Of a stretch of DNA of 13,479 bases, positions 1 to 8,376 are shown piece after piece. The first letter of the stretch is position 1. Each line of letters begins with the position of its first letter. The notes under the pieces were generated by a model that was given only the letters and a program-made list of their open reading frames with translations, had not been told where the DNA came from and made no database searches. Where the stretch lies: the NCBI GenBank assembly GCA_022837185.1, contig JALHJD010000114.1:1-13479 (forward strand). The letters run 5' to 3'. A program made the translations under genes and the position numbers. This DNA comes from Desulfobacteraceae bacterium (GTDB lineage Bacteria; Desulfobacterota; Desulfobulbia; Desulfobulbales; Desulfobulbaceae).

Positions 1-350
1 AACAGCATTACCTTGGCGAGCAGGGCAGCCAGGTCATCGAGATCAAGGGGTTTTTTCAGATAATCATAGGCACCCTGGAGCATGGCCTCAACAACCAGCC
101 TGTTGTTGGGCTCACCGGTCATGATGACGACCGTATGGCCGTTTTCCACCAGGAAGGGCAGGAGTTCCAGGCCGCTCTGGTCGGGAAGATTGAGATCCAG
201 CAGGACCAGGTCCGGCTGGAACGAGCAGGCCAGTTCCCTGGCTTCGGCGGCACTGTAGGCCGAGCCGGTTTTATACCGCGCGGAACCGAGCTGCAGCTCC
301 AGGGACCGGCAGAGGGCATGGTCATCATCAACAATAAGAATGGTATTCAT
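1..350 (-). CDS. Response regulator, N-terminal receiver domain (partial, cut by window edge)
   Basis: I translated this directly from the minus strand; the reading frame is open to the window edge, giving 116 residues. It begins MNTILIVDDD and has all the marks of a CheY-like receiver. The acidic pocket is D8-D9, the phospho-acceptor is D52 in LVLLDLNLPD, the conserved Thr is T78 in VIMTGE, and the conserved Lys-Pro is K100-P101 in DYLKKPLD. The ATG overlaps the TGA of the histidine kinase gene (ATGA), so the two are translationally coupled and the kinase is the expected phosphodonor. The output domain lies outside the window. The receiver style (VDDD, LLDLNLPD, KKPLDLDDL) is common in NtrC-type regulators with a sigma-54 AAA+ domain, but this cannot be confirmed here. 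Confidence 0.93.
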   Translation of the reverse strand, partial: MNTILIVDDDHALCRSLELQLGSARYKTGSAYSAAEARELACSFQPDLVLLDLNLPDQSGLELLPFLVENGHTVVIMTGEPNNRLVVEAMLQGAYDYLKKPLDLDDLAALLAKVML

Positions 351-2110
351 GCTGCAAATTCAGTGGGCGGCAAATGGATGGTAAAGACAGAACCCCGTGT
401 AACATTTTTTTCAGCAAATACCGTGCCACCGTGCTGCTCGACAATTTTCCGGACATTGGTCAACCCCAGGCCGGTCCCTTGCCGGCGGGTGGTGAAAAAA
501 GGCTGGAACAGCCTCTCACGGTGCCGTTCCTGAATTCCCGGTCCTTCATCGGCGACCTGGATCGCGAACCAGGGCTTTCCGCCTTCCATTTTCCTGGCGG
601 AAAGGGTTATCCTGCCGCCCGGGGGCGAAAACTGGATGGCGTTGTCAACCAGGCCGGTCAGGGCGCGAACCATGAGTTCGCGGTCCATGAACAGCTCGAC
701 GTCCCCCAGTTGGTCATCAATATCCAGGGTCAGTCCCTTTTCCCTGACATTCCGGCCGATGGCCTGCTCAACCTCCCCGCATAACCGGGCAAAAGAGAGT
801 TTTTCCGGTTTCAGCGTCAGGGGCTTGCTGTAATGCAACAGTTCGTTGAGCATCGTTTCCAGGCGCTGCAACTGCTGCAGGGAGATCTCCGCCAATTCCG
901 AATGGACCGGGTCGCCGGCCACTTTTTTGCGCAAGGCCTGCAGGTTGATCCTGATCGAGGACAACGGGCTCTTCATTTCATGAGCCATGCCGGAGCTTAA
1001 TTCGCCGACCGCGGCCAGGGACGCGGTATTGATCACCAGCCGCTGACTGACTTCAATTCGATCCAGCATCTGGTTGAAGGCCTCCCCCACTTCCTGCGTC
1101 TCCCTGTCCGCAAAGGCGGGCGCCCGCTCCTTGTAGTTCCCCGATGAAATATCCTTGGCCACCTGGGCGAGTTGACGGAGGGAGAGAGACAGGCTCCTCG
1201 AACTGAACATCGAAATGAAAAAGACGATGACCAGAGTGAACAGACCTATAACGATGGCACTCAGGGCGAGATGGCGGGGGAGGCGAAAAACTTCCGCCTC
1301 GTCGATCTCCGCCACCAGAAACATGTCTATCTGCGGAAACCGGGCGGAAACGCCCAGAACGGGCACGCCCCGCCAGTCCAGGTAGCGCAGGACAGACGTG
1401 CCCGGCTCGGAGAGCAGCCCGGCCGAACCTGTGCCTTTTTTGCCCAGGAGTTCTGAAGAGCCCCGCGGGGGGGCAATGTAGCGCCCGTTCCTTGACAGGA
1501 CATAGATCTTCCCGGTTTCTCCAAGCCCGCTGTCGTCCTGTGTCAGCCTGGACGCCAGCCGGTACAGGTCGAGAACGCCGACAATGTATACTCTGGAGCC
1601 GCTGTTGGCAAAGGACTGGCCGACCTGGGCAATAACCTCGTTCCCGGTAAAGTCCAGTTCATCGGCGACAATCAGGTCGTTGCTGCCCTCCAGACGTTCC
1701 CGCAAGGCCGGTGGGGGATTGAGAATGTCATCGGTGATCTTGGACGCCGCGATAATTTCCCAGTCGTCATTGTAGATGAATATTGATTTATAGTAATTCT
1801 CACGGCTGCGAAGGGCGTCGAGCACATGGCAGAGAGGTGTGTTCTGGTCCGGCGGAGGCTGATGGCTCTGACAGAGCGTCCTGATGCAGTGCGACGAACT
1901 GGCGGTGAAAAAATCTTCCTGCAGCCCTTCGAAAATTCTGGTCGAGCCGCTGTACCGTGATTCCAGCACGGCAACCAGGTGTTCCTTTTCTCCCTCCTCG
2001 ATCTCCCGCACGATCCAGAAATATCCCTGGACGGCCATGGCCAGGAGAGGAACCAGGCCGACAAAAGCCATCCACCAGAATATCCGTTGGGCAAGACTCT
2101 TCGGCTTCAT
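347..2110 (-). CDS. Membrane sensor histidine kinase (periplasmic sensor, HAMP, HisKA, HATPase)
   Basis: This is a 587-residue kinase from the ATG at 2110 (MKPKSLAQ). Membrane segment 1 is at about 10-33, a roughly 250-residue periplasmic sensor follows, and membrane segment 2 is at about 282-303. HAMP covers about 304-357. HisKA carries H377 in the box MAHEMKSPLSSI. The HATPase domain has N490 (LVDNAIQFSPPGG), DEGPG at 521-525, and FFTT plus GTGLGL at 545-550. All catalytic boxes are intact, so it should autophosphorylate and pass phosphate to the regulator encoded next. The sensor region looks Cache-like (FIYNDDWEI, YVLSRNGRYI), but this is a judgement by eye. It also holds a Cys/His cluster near 74-95. 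I chose 2110 because positively charged residues directly precede the first membrane segment and AAGGG lies about 10 bases upstream. An in-frame ATG at 2227 would add 39 unconvincing residues. Confidence 0.93.
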   Translation of the reverse strand: MKPKSLAQRIFWWMAFVGLVPLLAMAVQGYFWIVREIEEGEKEHLVAVLESRYSGSTRIFEGLQEDFFTASSSHCIRTLCQSHQPPPDQNTPLCHVLDALRSRENYYKSIFIYNDDWEIIAASKITDDILNPPPALRERLEGSNDLIVADELDFTGNEVIAQVGQSFANSGSRVYIVGVLDLYRLASRLTQDDSGLGETGKIYVLSRNGRYIAPPRGSSELLGKKGTGSAGLLSEPGTSVLRYLDWRGVPVLGVSARFPQIDMFLVAEIDEAEVFRLPRHLALSAIVIGLFTLVIVFFISMFSSRSLSLSLRQLAQVAKDISSGNYKERAPAFADRETQEVGEAFNQMLDRIEVSQRLVINTASLAAVGELSSGMAHEMKSPLSSIRINLQALRKKVAGDPVHSELAEISLQQLQRLETMLNELLHYSKPLTLKPEKLSFARLCGEVEQAIGRNVREKGLTLDIDDQLGDVELFMDRELMVRALTGLVDNAIQFSPPGGRITLSARKMEGGKPWFAIQVADEGPGIQERHRERLFQPFFTTRRQGTGLGLTNVRKIVEQHGGTVFAEKNVTRGSVFTIHLPPTEFAA

Positions 2111-2264
2111 AGTACAGGTGCCCTTGCGGGAAACCGACAGTTTTTGCTCATCCAAATCAACCGAACAGGAGATGACTTGTCCGACCGATTTTTTCCGCTG
2201 AACAAAAAAAGCGATATGATCGCCCATCCATCATTAACCCGGGATGACCGGGAGGATAAGAATC

Positions 2265-2293
2265 ATTATATGATAAATTGGAATAAATTGCAG
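2265..2293 (-). promoter_or_regulatory. Candidate sigma-70-type promoter for the histidine kinase/regulator operon
   Basis: On the minus strand, CTGCAA (2293-2288), a 17-base spacer and a perfect TATAAT (2270-2265) sit in an AT-rich stretch that stands out from the GC-rich surroundings. The -35 matches only three of six bases. Transcription would start near 2258, about 148 bases before the preferred kinase ATG at 2110 and about 30 bases before the alternative ATG at 2227. Confidence 0.5.
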
Positions 2294-2372
2294 TATAAGG
2301 ATTTTTGAACCCGGGAGGCCGGAAGGCCATAAATTCGAAATGCGCCATGATTGCGCGGGGGTTCCTCAAAAT

Positions 2373-2409
2373 GCATCTGCCCGGCCGCGGATAGAGGCCG
2401 GGCAGATGC
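2373..2409 (-). terminator. Hairpin terminator behind the secreted-protein gene
   Basis: A perfect 14-bp inverted repeat (GCATCTGCCCGGCC at 2373-2386, its complement at 2396-2409) encloses a 9-base loop. On the minus strand it is followed by ATTTTGAGG, a short T run. It starts 24 bases after the stop codon at 2433, the expected place for an intrinsic terminator of that gene. The T run is short, so termination may be partial. Confidence 0.75.
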
Positions 2410-2432
2410 TTATTGCCGTTCCCGATTGTCTC

Positions 2433-4163
2433 CTACCGCAACCCGGGAATCTGATAGGTATGAATGTAGTCAATCACCCCTAAGTCATCATCCGCCATCG
2501 CCGTGAATCCGGTGATATCGCTGCCGCTGAAAGGTTCCGAACCGAATACGGTGCTGAAAATGTTCATATCGGTTTCCCGCCAGTTCAGAGGATCAGCCTG
2601 CTGCACCAGCACGGTCACCTCACCGTCATAGGTCGCTGGAGTTCCGCTGCCGGCCGGCGACTCCACATTACCACGGTTTGCGAACGTATTTCCCCGTTGG
2701 TATTGATTCATGTGCGCCCCGAAATTGAAATAAATGGGGTTTTTGGAATAATCAACGGCACCGGGGACCGGTTCCTGGTTTTCGTCATATTCGCTGTAGC
2801 CGACGACCATGTTGATGCCCATGATGGAATTGAGATAAACAATCTTGTCGATGTTCAATACCCCAGTCTTGTCCGCCGCAGCGGCCAGGAAGGAGGCACT
2901 GAACGGGAAATCCTCCCCGGCGCATACATCACCTTCAGCCTGCTCGACTATCCCGGTCCACTGTTCACAGACGATGTCCGCCGAACAGGGGTCCGTCTGG
3001 ACGACCAATCCGCCCTCCGCGTCGCGGTACGTATAGTAGGTCACGATATTGGACGCGTCAACCAGGTGGCCGAGACCGAAACTCTGCAGATGGGCGATGT
3101 CGATGGTGGGCCGCAGGGCCTGGGACGGACCGTCTTCCAGTTCGAGCAGCTTCCACAGCGGGATACCGCCCTGAATTGAATTGTCAATGGGGGTTCTGTC
3201 CACTCCGGCGGTAATCAGGTGGCCGTCCTTTATCAGCTTGAGATACAAGGCCAGGTTTTCCTTGGGCGAGTCGATGGCCTTGGTTACCTCCCCGATCAGT
3301 AACGGCGTCCCGTCAGGATTGGTGAGGAACTCATCATAGACGTCGGTGGTCAGCAGCAGCCGGCCCGAGGCATCGAGCACAATGTTTTTGGCCCGGTTGA
3401 TCGCCATGACGGCCTCGTCAAATGAGGCGTCGAGAACCGCCTGGGGCGCCCGCCCCAGGTTGAGCCTGCCGAAGGAGACCTCCTGGATCAGGTCGGGATA
3501 GGAGATGTCCGTGTAGTAGGTCACCCCGTTCCAGGTTTCCCCGGCGGCGATGAAGATGTCGGGCGCGACCTCGCATTCGGTGCGCTCCCAGGTCGCATCA
3601 TAGGTCATGATGATGGGAAGGAGATTGTCGGAGAGCCCGGTTTTGGAGGAAATATCCCCCCACTGCTCGAAATTGGCCACCGGCTGCACGCACTGGCTCG
3701 GATAGGGCGCCGGATAGTAGATGGTGCCGGTCACGGGATTGGGGATGTATTCCCCGGTTTCCTCATCGATAATGGTGTAGCTGGCAAATTCCTCTGACAA
3801 CTTCGGCTCCCCGCCCACGGCCGGGGCGGTGGTCCAGGCCTGCTGCGGAACATCATAATAAACAATGCCCGTTGCCGGATCGGTCCACTCACCCGTGGTC
3901 ATGATCGGATCGCCGTTGGCGTCCACGGCCGGCACATTTTTGCTTCCACCGCCCAGATAGCGCAGGATGACAAAGAGGTCCCCGTACAGGCTTCCGGTTG
4001 TCGCATCCGTTCCGGGCTCTTCAATCGGCGTGCCGCCTCCTTCCTCTCCGCCACCTCCGCCTTTAAAGTCTCCGTCCCCTCCCATGTAGCCGTTTCCCGC
4101 TCCCGCGGCGGAAGCGATGGAAAAAACAAACAGCAATACAAATAGACATTTTGTTCCGTACAT
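2433..4163 (-). CDS. Secreted protein of unknown function, Gly-rich N-terminus
   Basis: I do not recognise the family. The protein has 576 residues from the ATG at 4163 (MYGTKCLF), chosen because GGAGGGGG sits 5-8 bases upstream. Five more codons in frame would need a TTG start lying within the same ribosome-binding site. Residues 1-22 are a typical signal peptide (one Lys, then a hydrophobic core ending IASAAGAG). There is no lipobox Cys, so it should be exported as a soluble protein. Residues 23-45 are Gly/Asp/Glu-rich. Three similar stretches follow: DPATGIVYY (95-103), NPVTGTIYY (142-150) and WNGVTYY (211-217). The mature part has five Cys (158, 197, 393, 399, 414), no later membrane segment and an acidic composition. 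It sits directly ahead of the two-component genes on the same strand, but behind a terminator and with a long leader of its own. It could be a periplasmic or extracellular protein; no enzyme motif is visible. Confidence 0.85.
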   Translation of the reverse strand: MYGTKCLFVLLFVFSIASAAGAGNGYMGGDGDFKGGGGGEEGGGTPIEEPGTDATTGSLYGDLFVILRYLGGGSKNVPAVDANGDPIMTTGEWTDPATGIVYYDVPQQAWTTAPAVGGEPKLSEEFASYTIIDEETGEYIPNPVTGTIYYPAPYPSQCVQPVANFEQWGDISSKTGLSDNLLPIIMTYDATWERTECEVAPDIFIAAGETWNGVTYYTDISYPDLIQEVSFGRLNLGRAPQAVLDASFDEAVMAINRAKNIVLDASGRLLLTTDVYDEFLTNPDGTPLLIGEVTKAIDSPKENLALYLKLIKDGHLITAGVDRTPIDNSIQGGIPLWKLLELEDGPSQALRPTIDIAHLQSFGLGHLVDASNIVTYYTYRDAEGGLVVQTDPCSADIVCEQWTGIVEQAEGDVCAGEDFPFSASFLAAAADKTGVLNIDKIVYLNSIMGINMVVGYSEYDENQEPVPGAVDYSKNPIYFNFGAHMNQYQRGNTFANRGNVESPAGSGTPATYDGEVTVLVQQADPLNWRETDMNIFSTVFGSEPFSGSDITGFTAMADDDLGVIDYIHTYQIPGLR

Positions 4164-4429
4164 ATGTGCCCCCTCCAATACTTCATTTCTCCTTATGCCG
4201 GATGACGCAATACGCCAAAACGGCGACTCTTCGTGGCAACTGTATTTTTGTCCCGTTCACCTCCTGTTTGAGCCTTTGTCCATGGTTATCCGTCGGGAGA
4301 AGCAGTATCGGCATTTTTGACGGGATGTGTATTCCGCTCACCGCTCAGACCGGAACGGCATCCGCTGTTCCCCTGACAGGGTCTGACAACACCTCCTGTC
4401 AACACAACTTCTTTTGATTCTTTGTAAAC

Positions 4430-4445
4430 ATCAAGAAATATGCCA
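4430..4445 (-). promoter_or_regulatory. Candidate sigma-54 promoter of the secreted-protein gene
   Basis: The minus strand reads TGGCATATTTCTTGAT, against the -24/-12 consensus TGGCACG-N4-TTGCW. The GG at -24, TGGCA and TTG match with correct spacing; the usual GC at -12 is GA. It lies in an AT-rich stretch and would give a leader of about 257 bases. The idea that the neighbouring response regulator acts here is inference. Confidence 0.3.
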
Positions 4446-4447
4446 AA

Positions 4448-4460
4448 GGGAAAAATTCCC
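4448..4460. promoter_or_regulatory. Palindrome GGGAA-AAA-TTCCC next to the sigma-54-like site
   Basis: Perfect 5-bp arms with a 3-base centre lie directly upstream of the candidate -24 element. A further TTTCC (4464-4468) extends the symmetric AT-rich block. Such a position could suit a protein-binding site, but it is close to the promoter for a classical sigma-54 enhancer. Confidence 0.25.
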
Positions 4461-4629
4461 AAATTTCCGGAAAAACAACGGCCTGACACGGATGATGCGC
4501 CGGGACCGGCACCCTCACCAACCGGCTGAGAGCCGGGATTCGGCGGCGGGAATTGCGTTGGCAAAAATGGCCGTCATTGTCTGCTGATTCTTCTCCGGAT
4601 CACAACCCGGACAAAAGGGCAGCCATCCC

Positions 4630-4676
4630 TGACCCGCCAGTTTCTGTCGAGAAAGTCACCAGAAACTGGCGGGTCA
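4630..4676. repeat. Perfect 17-bp inverted repeat with 13-base loop
   Basis: TGACCCGCCAGTTTCTG (4630-4646) is matched exactly by its complement at 4660-4676 around the loop TCGAGAAAGTCAC. No T run follows on either strand, so it is not a standard intrinsic terminator. It lies in gene-free DNA about 160 bases past the end of the trypsin-fold gene. It could be a dispersed palindromic repeat, a recombination or protein-binding site, or an RNA-stabilising 3' hairpin. Confidence 0.8.
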
Positions 4677-4832
4677 AGACAAACCCCCATACCAGGTACG
4701 GCGCAATTGCCGGAGGGAAATAAAACTTCGCTCCAGGTAAAGCAAAAGTCAGCAAAAGCGCTGAAAATATACCGGCCTTGACCGGCAAGGTCCCTTCCGC
4801 GGGACAGACAAGGGGGTATGGAGGTCCGTGGC

Positions 4833-5513
4833 TCAGTGGGCCTTCAGTCCCTCTTTTTCAATCAGTTCAATGCCGTACTCGACGGCAATGGCATAGGATA
4901 TATTGGTATTGGCTGCGACCGTTTTGCTGCCGTCGGTGTATTCGCGGGAGGCCTCCAGCGGGTCGAAACGCCCGTTGATGATGCCGACGACCAGGCCGTC
5001 GGCGACGCTGATCAGCGGACCGCCGCGGTCTCCGTCGTGCACCATGGTGTCGAACAGCAGCAGTCGGCTCTGATTGTTGGAAAGCATCTTGGCCGAGATA
5101 ACTGCGCCCATGGCCACCAGGGTGTGCAGGGTCTGGTGGCCGAAGGAATAGCCCATGGTCATGACGCTGCCGCCCAGGCACATGTTTTCCGCCGTGCCGA
5201 GAAAATGATCAGGCAGGCGCATCTCCATGGGCTGGTCGATCCTGAGCAGGGCGACATCCCGGTCCGGATTGCGCTGGACGATGCGCACCGGCAGCGTGGT
5301 CACCCGTTTCTGACTGACGGGGGTAAAATCAGCGCCCTGATCGCCGGGCACCACCAGCAGTTTTCCTTCCCTGGGCAGGATGTGCGCGACGGTGAGCAGA
5401 TAGCCCGCCTCGTGGACGAGAAAGGCCGTGCCAAGAAAATGCACGGCCTCACCCTGCTGCCGCATCACCATCATACAGCCGCCGCTGAATTTCAGGCAGA
5501 TCGTCTGTAACAT
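4833..5513 (-). CDS. Trypsin-fold (S1-like) protein lacking the catalytic Ser: predicted pseudo-protease
   Basis: This is a 226-residue protein of the trypsin-like peptidase fold. The His motif is clear (GYLLTVAHIL, H44) and so is the Asp motif (RDVALLRI, D86). The third motif reads HDGDRGGPLI, where R163 stands in place of the nucleophilic Ser of GDSGGP. I checked the codon: it is CGC at 5027-5025, one base from the Ser codon AGC. The rest of the fold appears whole (GTAFLV near the start, GLVVGIING after the active site, ISYAIAV near the end). It should therefore fold but not cleave peptide bonds. There is no signal peptide, PDZ domain or membrane segment, so it is probably cytoplasmic. The start at 5513 has GGAGG just upstream. 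It follows the betaine-binding protein gene by 65 bases with no terminator between. Family and missing Ser are seen; its job is unknown. Confidence 0.85.
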   Translation of the reverse strand: MLQTICLKFSGGCMMVMRQQGEAVHFLGTAFLVHEAGYLLTVAHILPREGKLLVVPGDQGADFTPVSQKRVTTLPVRIVQRNPDRDVALLRIDQPMEMRLPDHFLGTAENMCLGGSVMTMGYSFGHQTLHTLVAMGAVISAKMLSNNQSRLLLFDTMVHDGDRGGPLISVADGLVVGIINGRFDPLEASREYTDGSKTVAANTNISYAIAVEYGIELIEKEGLKAH

Positions 5514-5578
5514 GCTTCCTCCGGTACTTTTAGCGCCCTTTCCTTTTCAAAATCAGGAACGGCAGGGTTTGTCGATCC

Positions 5579-6499
5579 CTATTTCAGTCCTTCCAACCAC
5601 CCGGCGACCCGTTCCTCGTGGGTGCGCATCCAGCGCAGCGCTTTTTCGTACGGGTACAGGCCCTGGTCCGCCTGATTCCATACCATGAACGTTGCCGCTT
5701 CCTCCGGGGTCCAGGCAAAACGGTCCAGGAAGGCATGCACATCGGGCATGTCCTCCCTGAGCCCCGGCCGCACCATGGTGTGAATCGATTCAAAACCGCT
5801 GAAGATCCGCTTCGGATCGTCCAGGAAGCGCAGGCTCCAGCGGGCAAACATCCAGTGCGGGGTCCAGCCGGTGACCACGATCCATTCCTGGTGGCGGATG
5901 GCCCTGGACAGCTCGGCGGTCATCGACTCCTCGCTGCCTTCGATCAACCGGTAGTCAAGCAGGCCATAGGCCGCCAGCGCCTCCCGCGTGCGCTGCATGA
6001 TGCCCGCTCCCGGGTCGATGCCGACGATCCGGCCCCGGAATTCAGCCCCGTACCTGCCCAGGTCCGCAATGGATTCGGCCCTGATATAGGGACGAACCCG
6101 TCGTCCCTGGGGATCGGTCTGCCGCCCCACACCGACATCGGGGACCACCAGGCCGATGCGCGCCCCCTCCAGGTTGGGGCCGAGATCAACCATCTGCCCG
6201 CCGTAGCGGTCGAAATACTCCGCATGGGTGACCGGCAGCCAGGCCGAAAGCATGGCGTCCGCGCGCCCTTCGGCCACGGCCCTCCACATATCCTCGGCCT
6301 CCATGCGCTGCAGGACAACCCGGCAGCCGAGTTTCTCCTGCAGCACCGCCTGTGCGACGTGGGCCCCGGCAACCGAGGATGACCAATCCGTGTAGGCCAG
6401 GTTCACCACCAACCGGTCCCGGCCCACGGCCGGATCTCCGGTGAACAGGACGAGCGCCGGCAGCAAAAGAAAGACAATGATCCGAATCAGGGAATGCAC
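5579..6499 (-). CDS. Glycine betaine/proline-type ABC transporter substrate-binding protein (OpuAC family)
   Basis: This is a 306-residue exported binding protein. The start is GTG at 6499, with AAGGAGG (6512-6506) six bases upstream; an ATG at 6550 would overlap the previous gene and lack a ribosome-binding site. A signal peptide covers about 1-27 (HSLIRIIVFLLLPALVLF). OpuAC-type hallmarks are SAWLPVTHAEY (85-95), VDLGPNLEGARIGLVVP (104-120), GIDPGAGIMQRT (160-171), MTAELSRAI (193-201) and VVTGWTPHWMFARW (208-221), with the last giving Trp residues able to form an aromatic cage. It should bind a quaternary-ammonium solute such as glycine betaine in the periplasm. I name no specific Trp as a ligand, because that needs a structure alignment. 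It sits 28 bases after the BCCT transporter gene, in the same operon. No ABC ATPase or permease gene for it lies in the window. Confidence 0.93.
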   Translation of the reverse strand: MHSLIRIIVFLLLPALVLFTGDPAVGRDRLVVNLAYTDWSSSVAGAHVAQAVLQEKLGCRVVLQRMEAEDMWRAVAEGRADAMLSAWLPVTHAEYFDRYGGQMVDLGPNLEGARIGLVVPDVGVGRQTDPQGRRVRPYIRAESIADLGRYGAEFRGRIVGIDPGAGIMQRTREALAAYGLLDYRLIEGSEESMTAELSRAIRHQEWIVVTGWTPHWMFARWSLRFLDDPKRIFSGFESIHTMVRPGLREDMPDVHAFLDRFAWTPEEAATFMVWNQADQGLYPYEKALRWMRTHEERVAGWLEGLK

Positions 6500-6527
6500 A
6501 CGGTACCTCCTTGGTAAGCAAGGGCCA

Positions 6528-8147
<1,620 letters not shown>

Positions 8148-8191
8148 GAAATACACCCCATGCAAGTCGGAATCTTCATTTGAAACAACAT

Positions 8192-8197
8192 ATTATA
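8192..8197 (-). promoter_or_regulatory. Candidate -10 element of the betaine-transport operon
   Basis: A perfect TATAAT on the minus strand lies 45 bases before the transporter ATG at 8147. No good -35 is found at 16-18 bases; TTGCAA is present at a 21-base distance. A weak -35 would fit a promoter that needs an activator. Confidence 0.45.
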
Positions 8198-8236
8198 TGA
8201 TACTCCTCTCGAATGAAATTGCAAGTTCGGCAACAA

Positions 8237-8262
8237 TTCCTATTCTCTTAAAAGAACAGGAA
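8237..8262. promoter_or_regulatory. Imperfect inverted repeat in the divergent region, possible operator
   Basis: TTCCTATTCT-CTTAAA-AGAACAGGAA has 10-bp arms with one mismatch and a 6-base centre. It sits upstream of the transporter -10 (centred about 53 bases from it) and about 49 bases before the TetR -35. This is a fitting place for a regulator of either gene. Confidence 0.35.
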
Positions 8263-8310
8263 ATTCATGACGGATGGCCTGCGCAATATGCAAACATGAG
8301 CCGCTTTCCC

Positions 8311-8339
8311 TTGACGCACTTCACTCAACCGACTAAATT
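8311..8339 (+). promoter_or_regulatory. Candidate sigma-70-type promoter of the TetR/efflux operon
   Basis: TTGACG (8311-8316), a 17-base spacer and TAAATT (8334-8339) match the consensus at five and four of six positions. The start of transcription would be near 8346, giving a leader of about 30 bases before the TTG start at 8377. Confidence 0.5.
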
Positions 8340-8359
8340 TGGCCATTCGATTGAATTTA
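8334..8359. promoter_or_regulatory. Inverted repeat over the TetR promoter -10, candidate self-operator
   Basis: TAAATT (8334-8339) and AATTTA (8354-8359) form perfect 6-bp arms around 14 bases. The left arm is the -10 element, and the span covers the expected transcription start. TetR-family repressors commonly bind such sites at their own promoters. The arms are short and AT-rich, so chance cannot be excluded. Confidence 0.3.
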
Positions 8360-8376
8360 ATTTGCGGGGCAACGCG

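Larger units (their letters stand above)
4164..4832. other. Long intergenic region without a convincing gene
   Basis: About 670 bases separate the secreted-protein gene from the trypsin-fold gene. The open frames here are short and of odd composition, and none has a good ribosome-binding site. The region contains the ribosome-binding site of the secreted-protein gene (4169-4176), a sigma-54-like site (4430-4445), a palindrome (4448-4460) and the hairpin CCGGCT-GAG-AGCCGG (4522-4536). It also holds the perfect 17-bp inverted repeat (4630-4676). A weak hairpin, CCTTG-CCGGT-CAAGG on the minus strand near 4775-4790, may help to end the upstream operon. No known riboswitch class could be matched by eye. 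Confidence 0.6.

Noticed and set aside
4200..4430. Possible cyclic-di-GMP or other riboswitch in the secreted-protein leader
   Set aside because: GGACAAAGGCT and GTTGCC fragments recall the cyclic-di-GMP-I class, but the core GGACGCAAAGCC-like segment is absent and the helices do not pair as needed. A covariance search would decide.
4286..4564. Minus-strand open frame of 92 codons upstream of the secreted-protein gene
   Set aside because: Pro/Gly/Ser-rich composition, no ribosome-binding site and no recognisable motif. It covers the sigma-54-like site and hairpins.
4630..4676. Reading the 17-bp inverted repeat as an intrinsic terminator
   Set aside because: Neither side carries a T run directly after the stem, and it lies about 160 bases past the nearest stop codon.
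4600..4788. Short minus-strand open frame of 62 codons with hydrophobic stretches
   Set aside because: It needs a TTG start, has no ribosome-binding site, and its second half is made of the 17-bp inverted repeat. It is more likely non-coding.
4818..5510. Plus-strand open frame of 230 codons opposite the trypsin-fold gene
   Set aside because: It is the complement of a gene with clear protease-fold motifs; its His/Gln/Asp-rich translation has no family signature.
5618..6382. Plus-strand open frame of 254 codons opposite the OpuAC gene
   Set aside because: It mirrors a gene with strong OpuAC motifs; Pro/His/Gly-rich composition is typical of antisense frames in GC-rich DNA.
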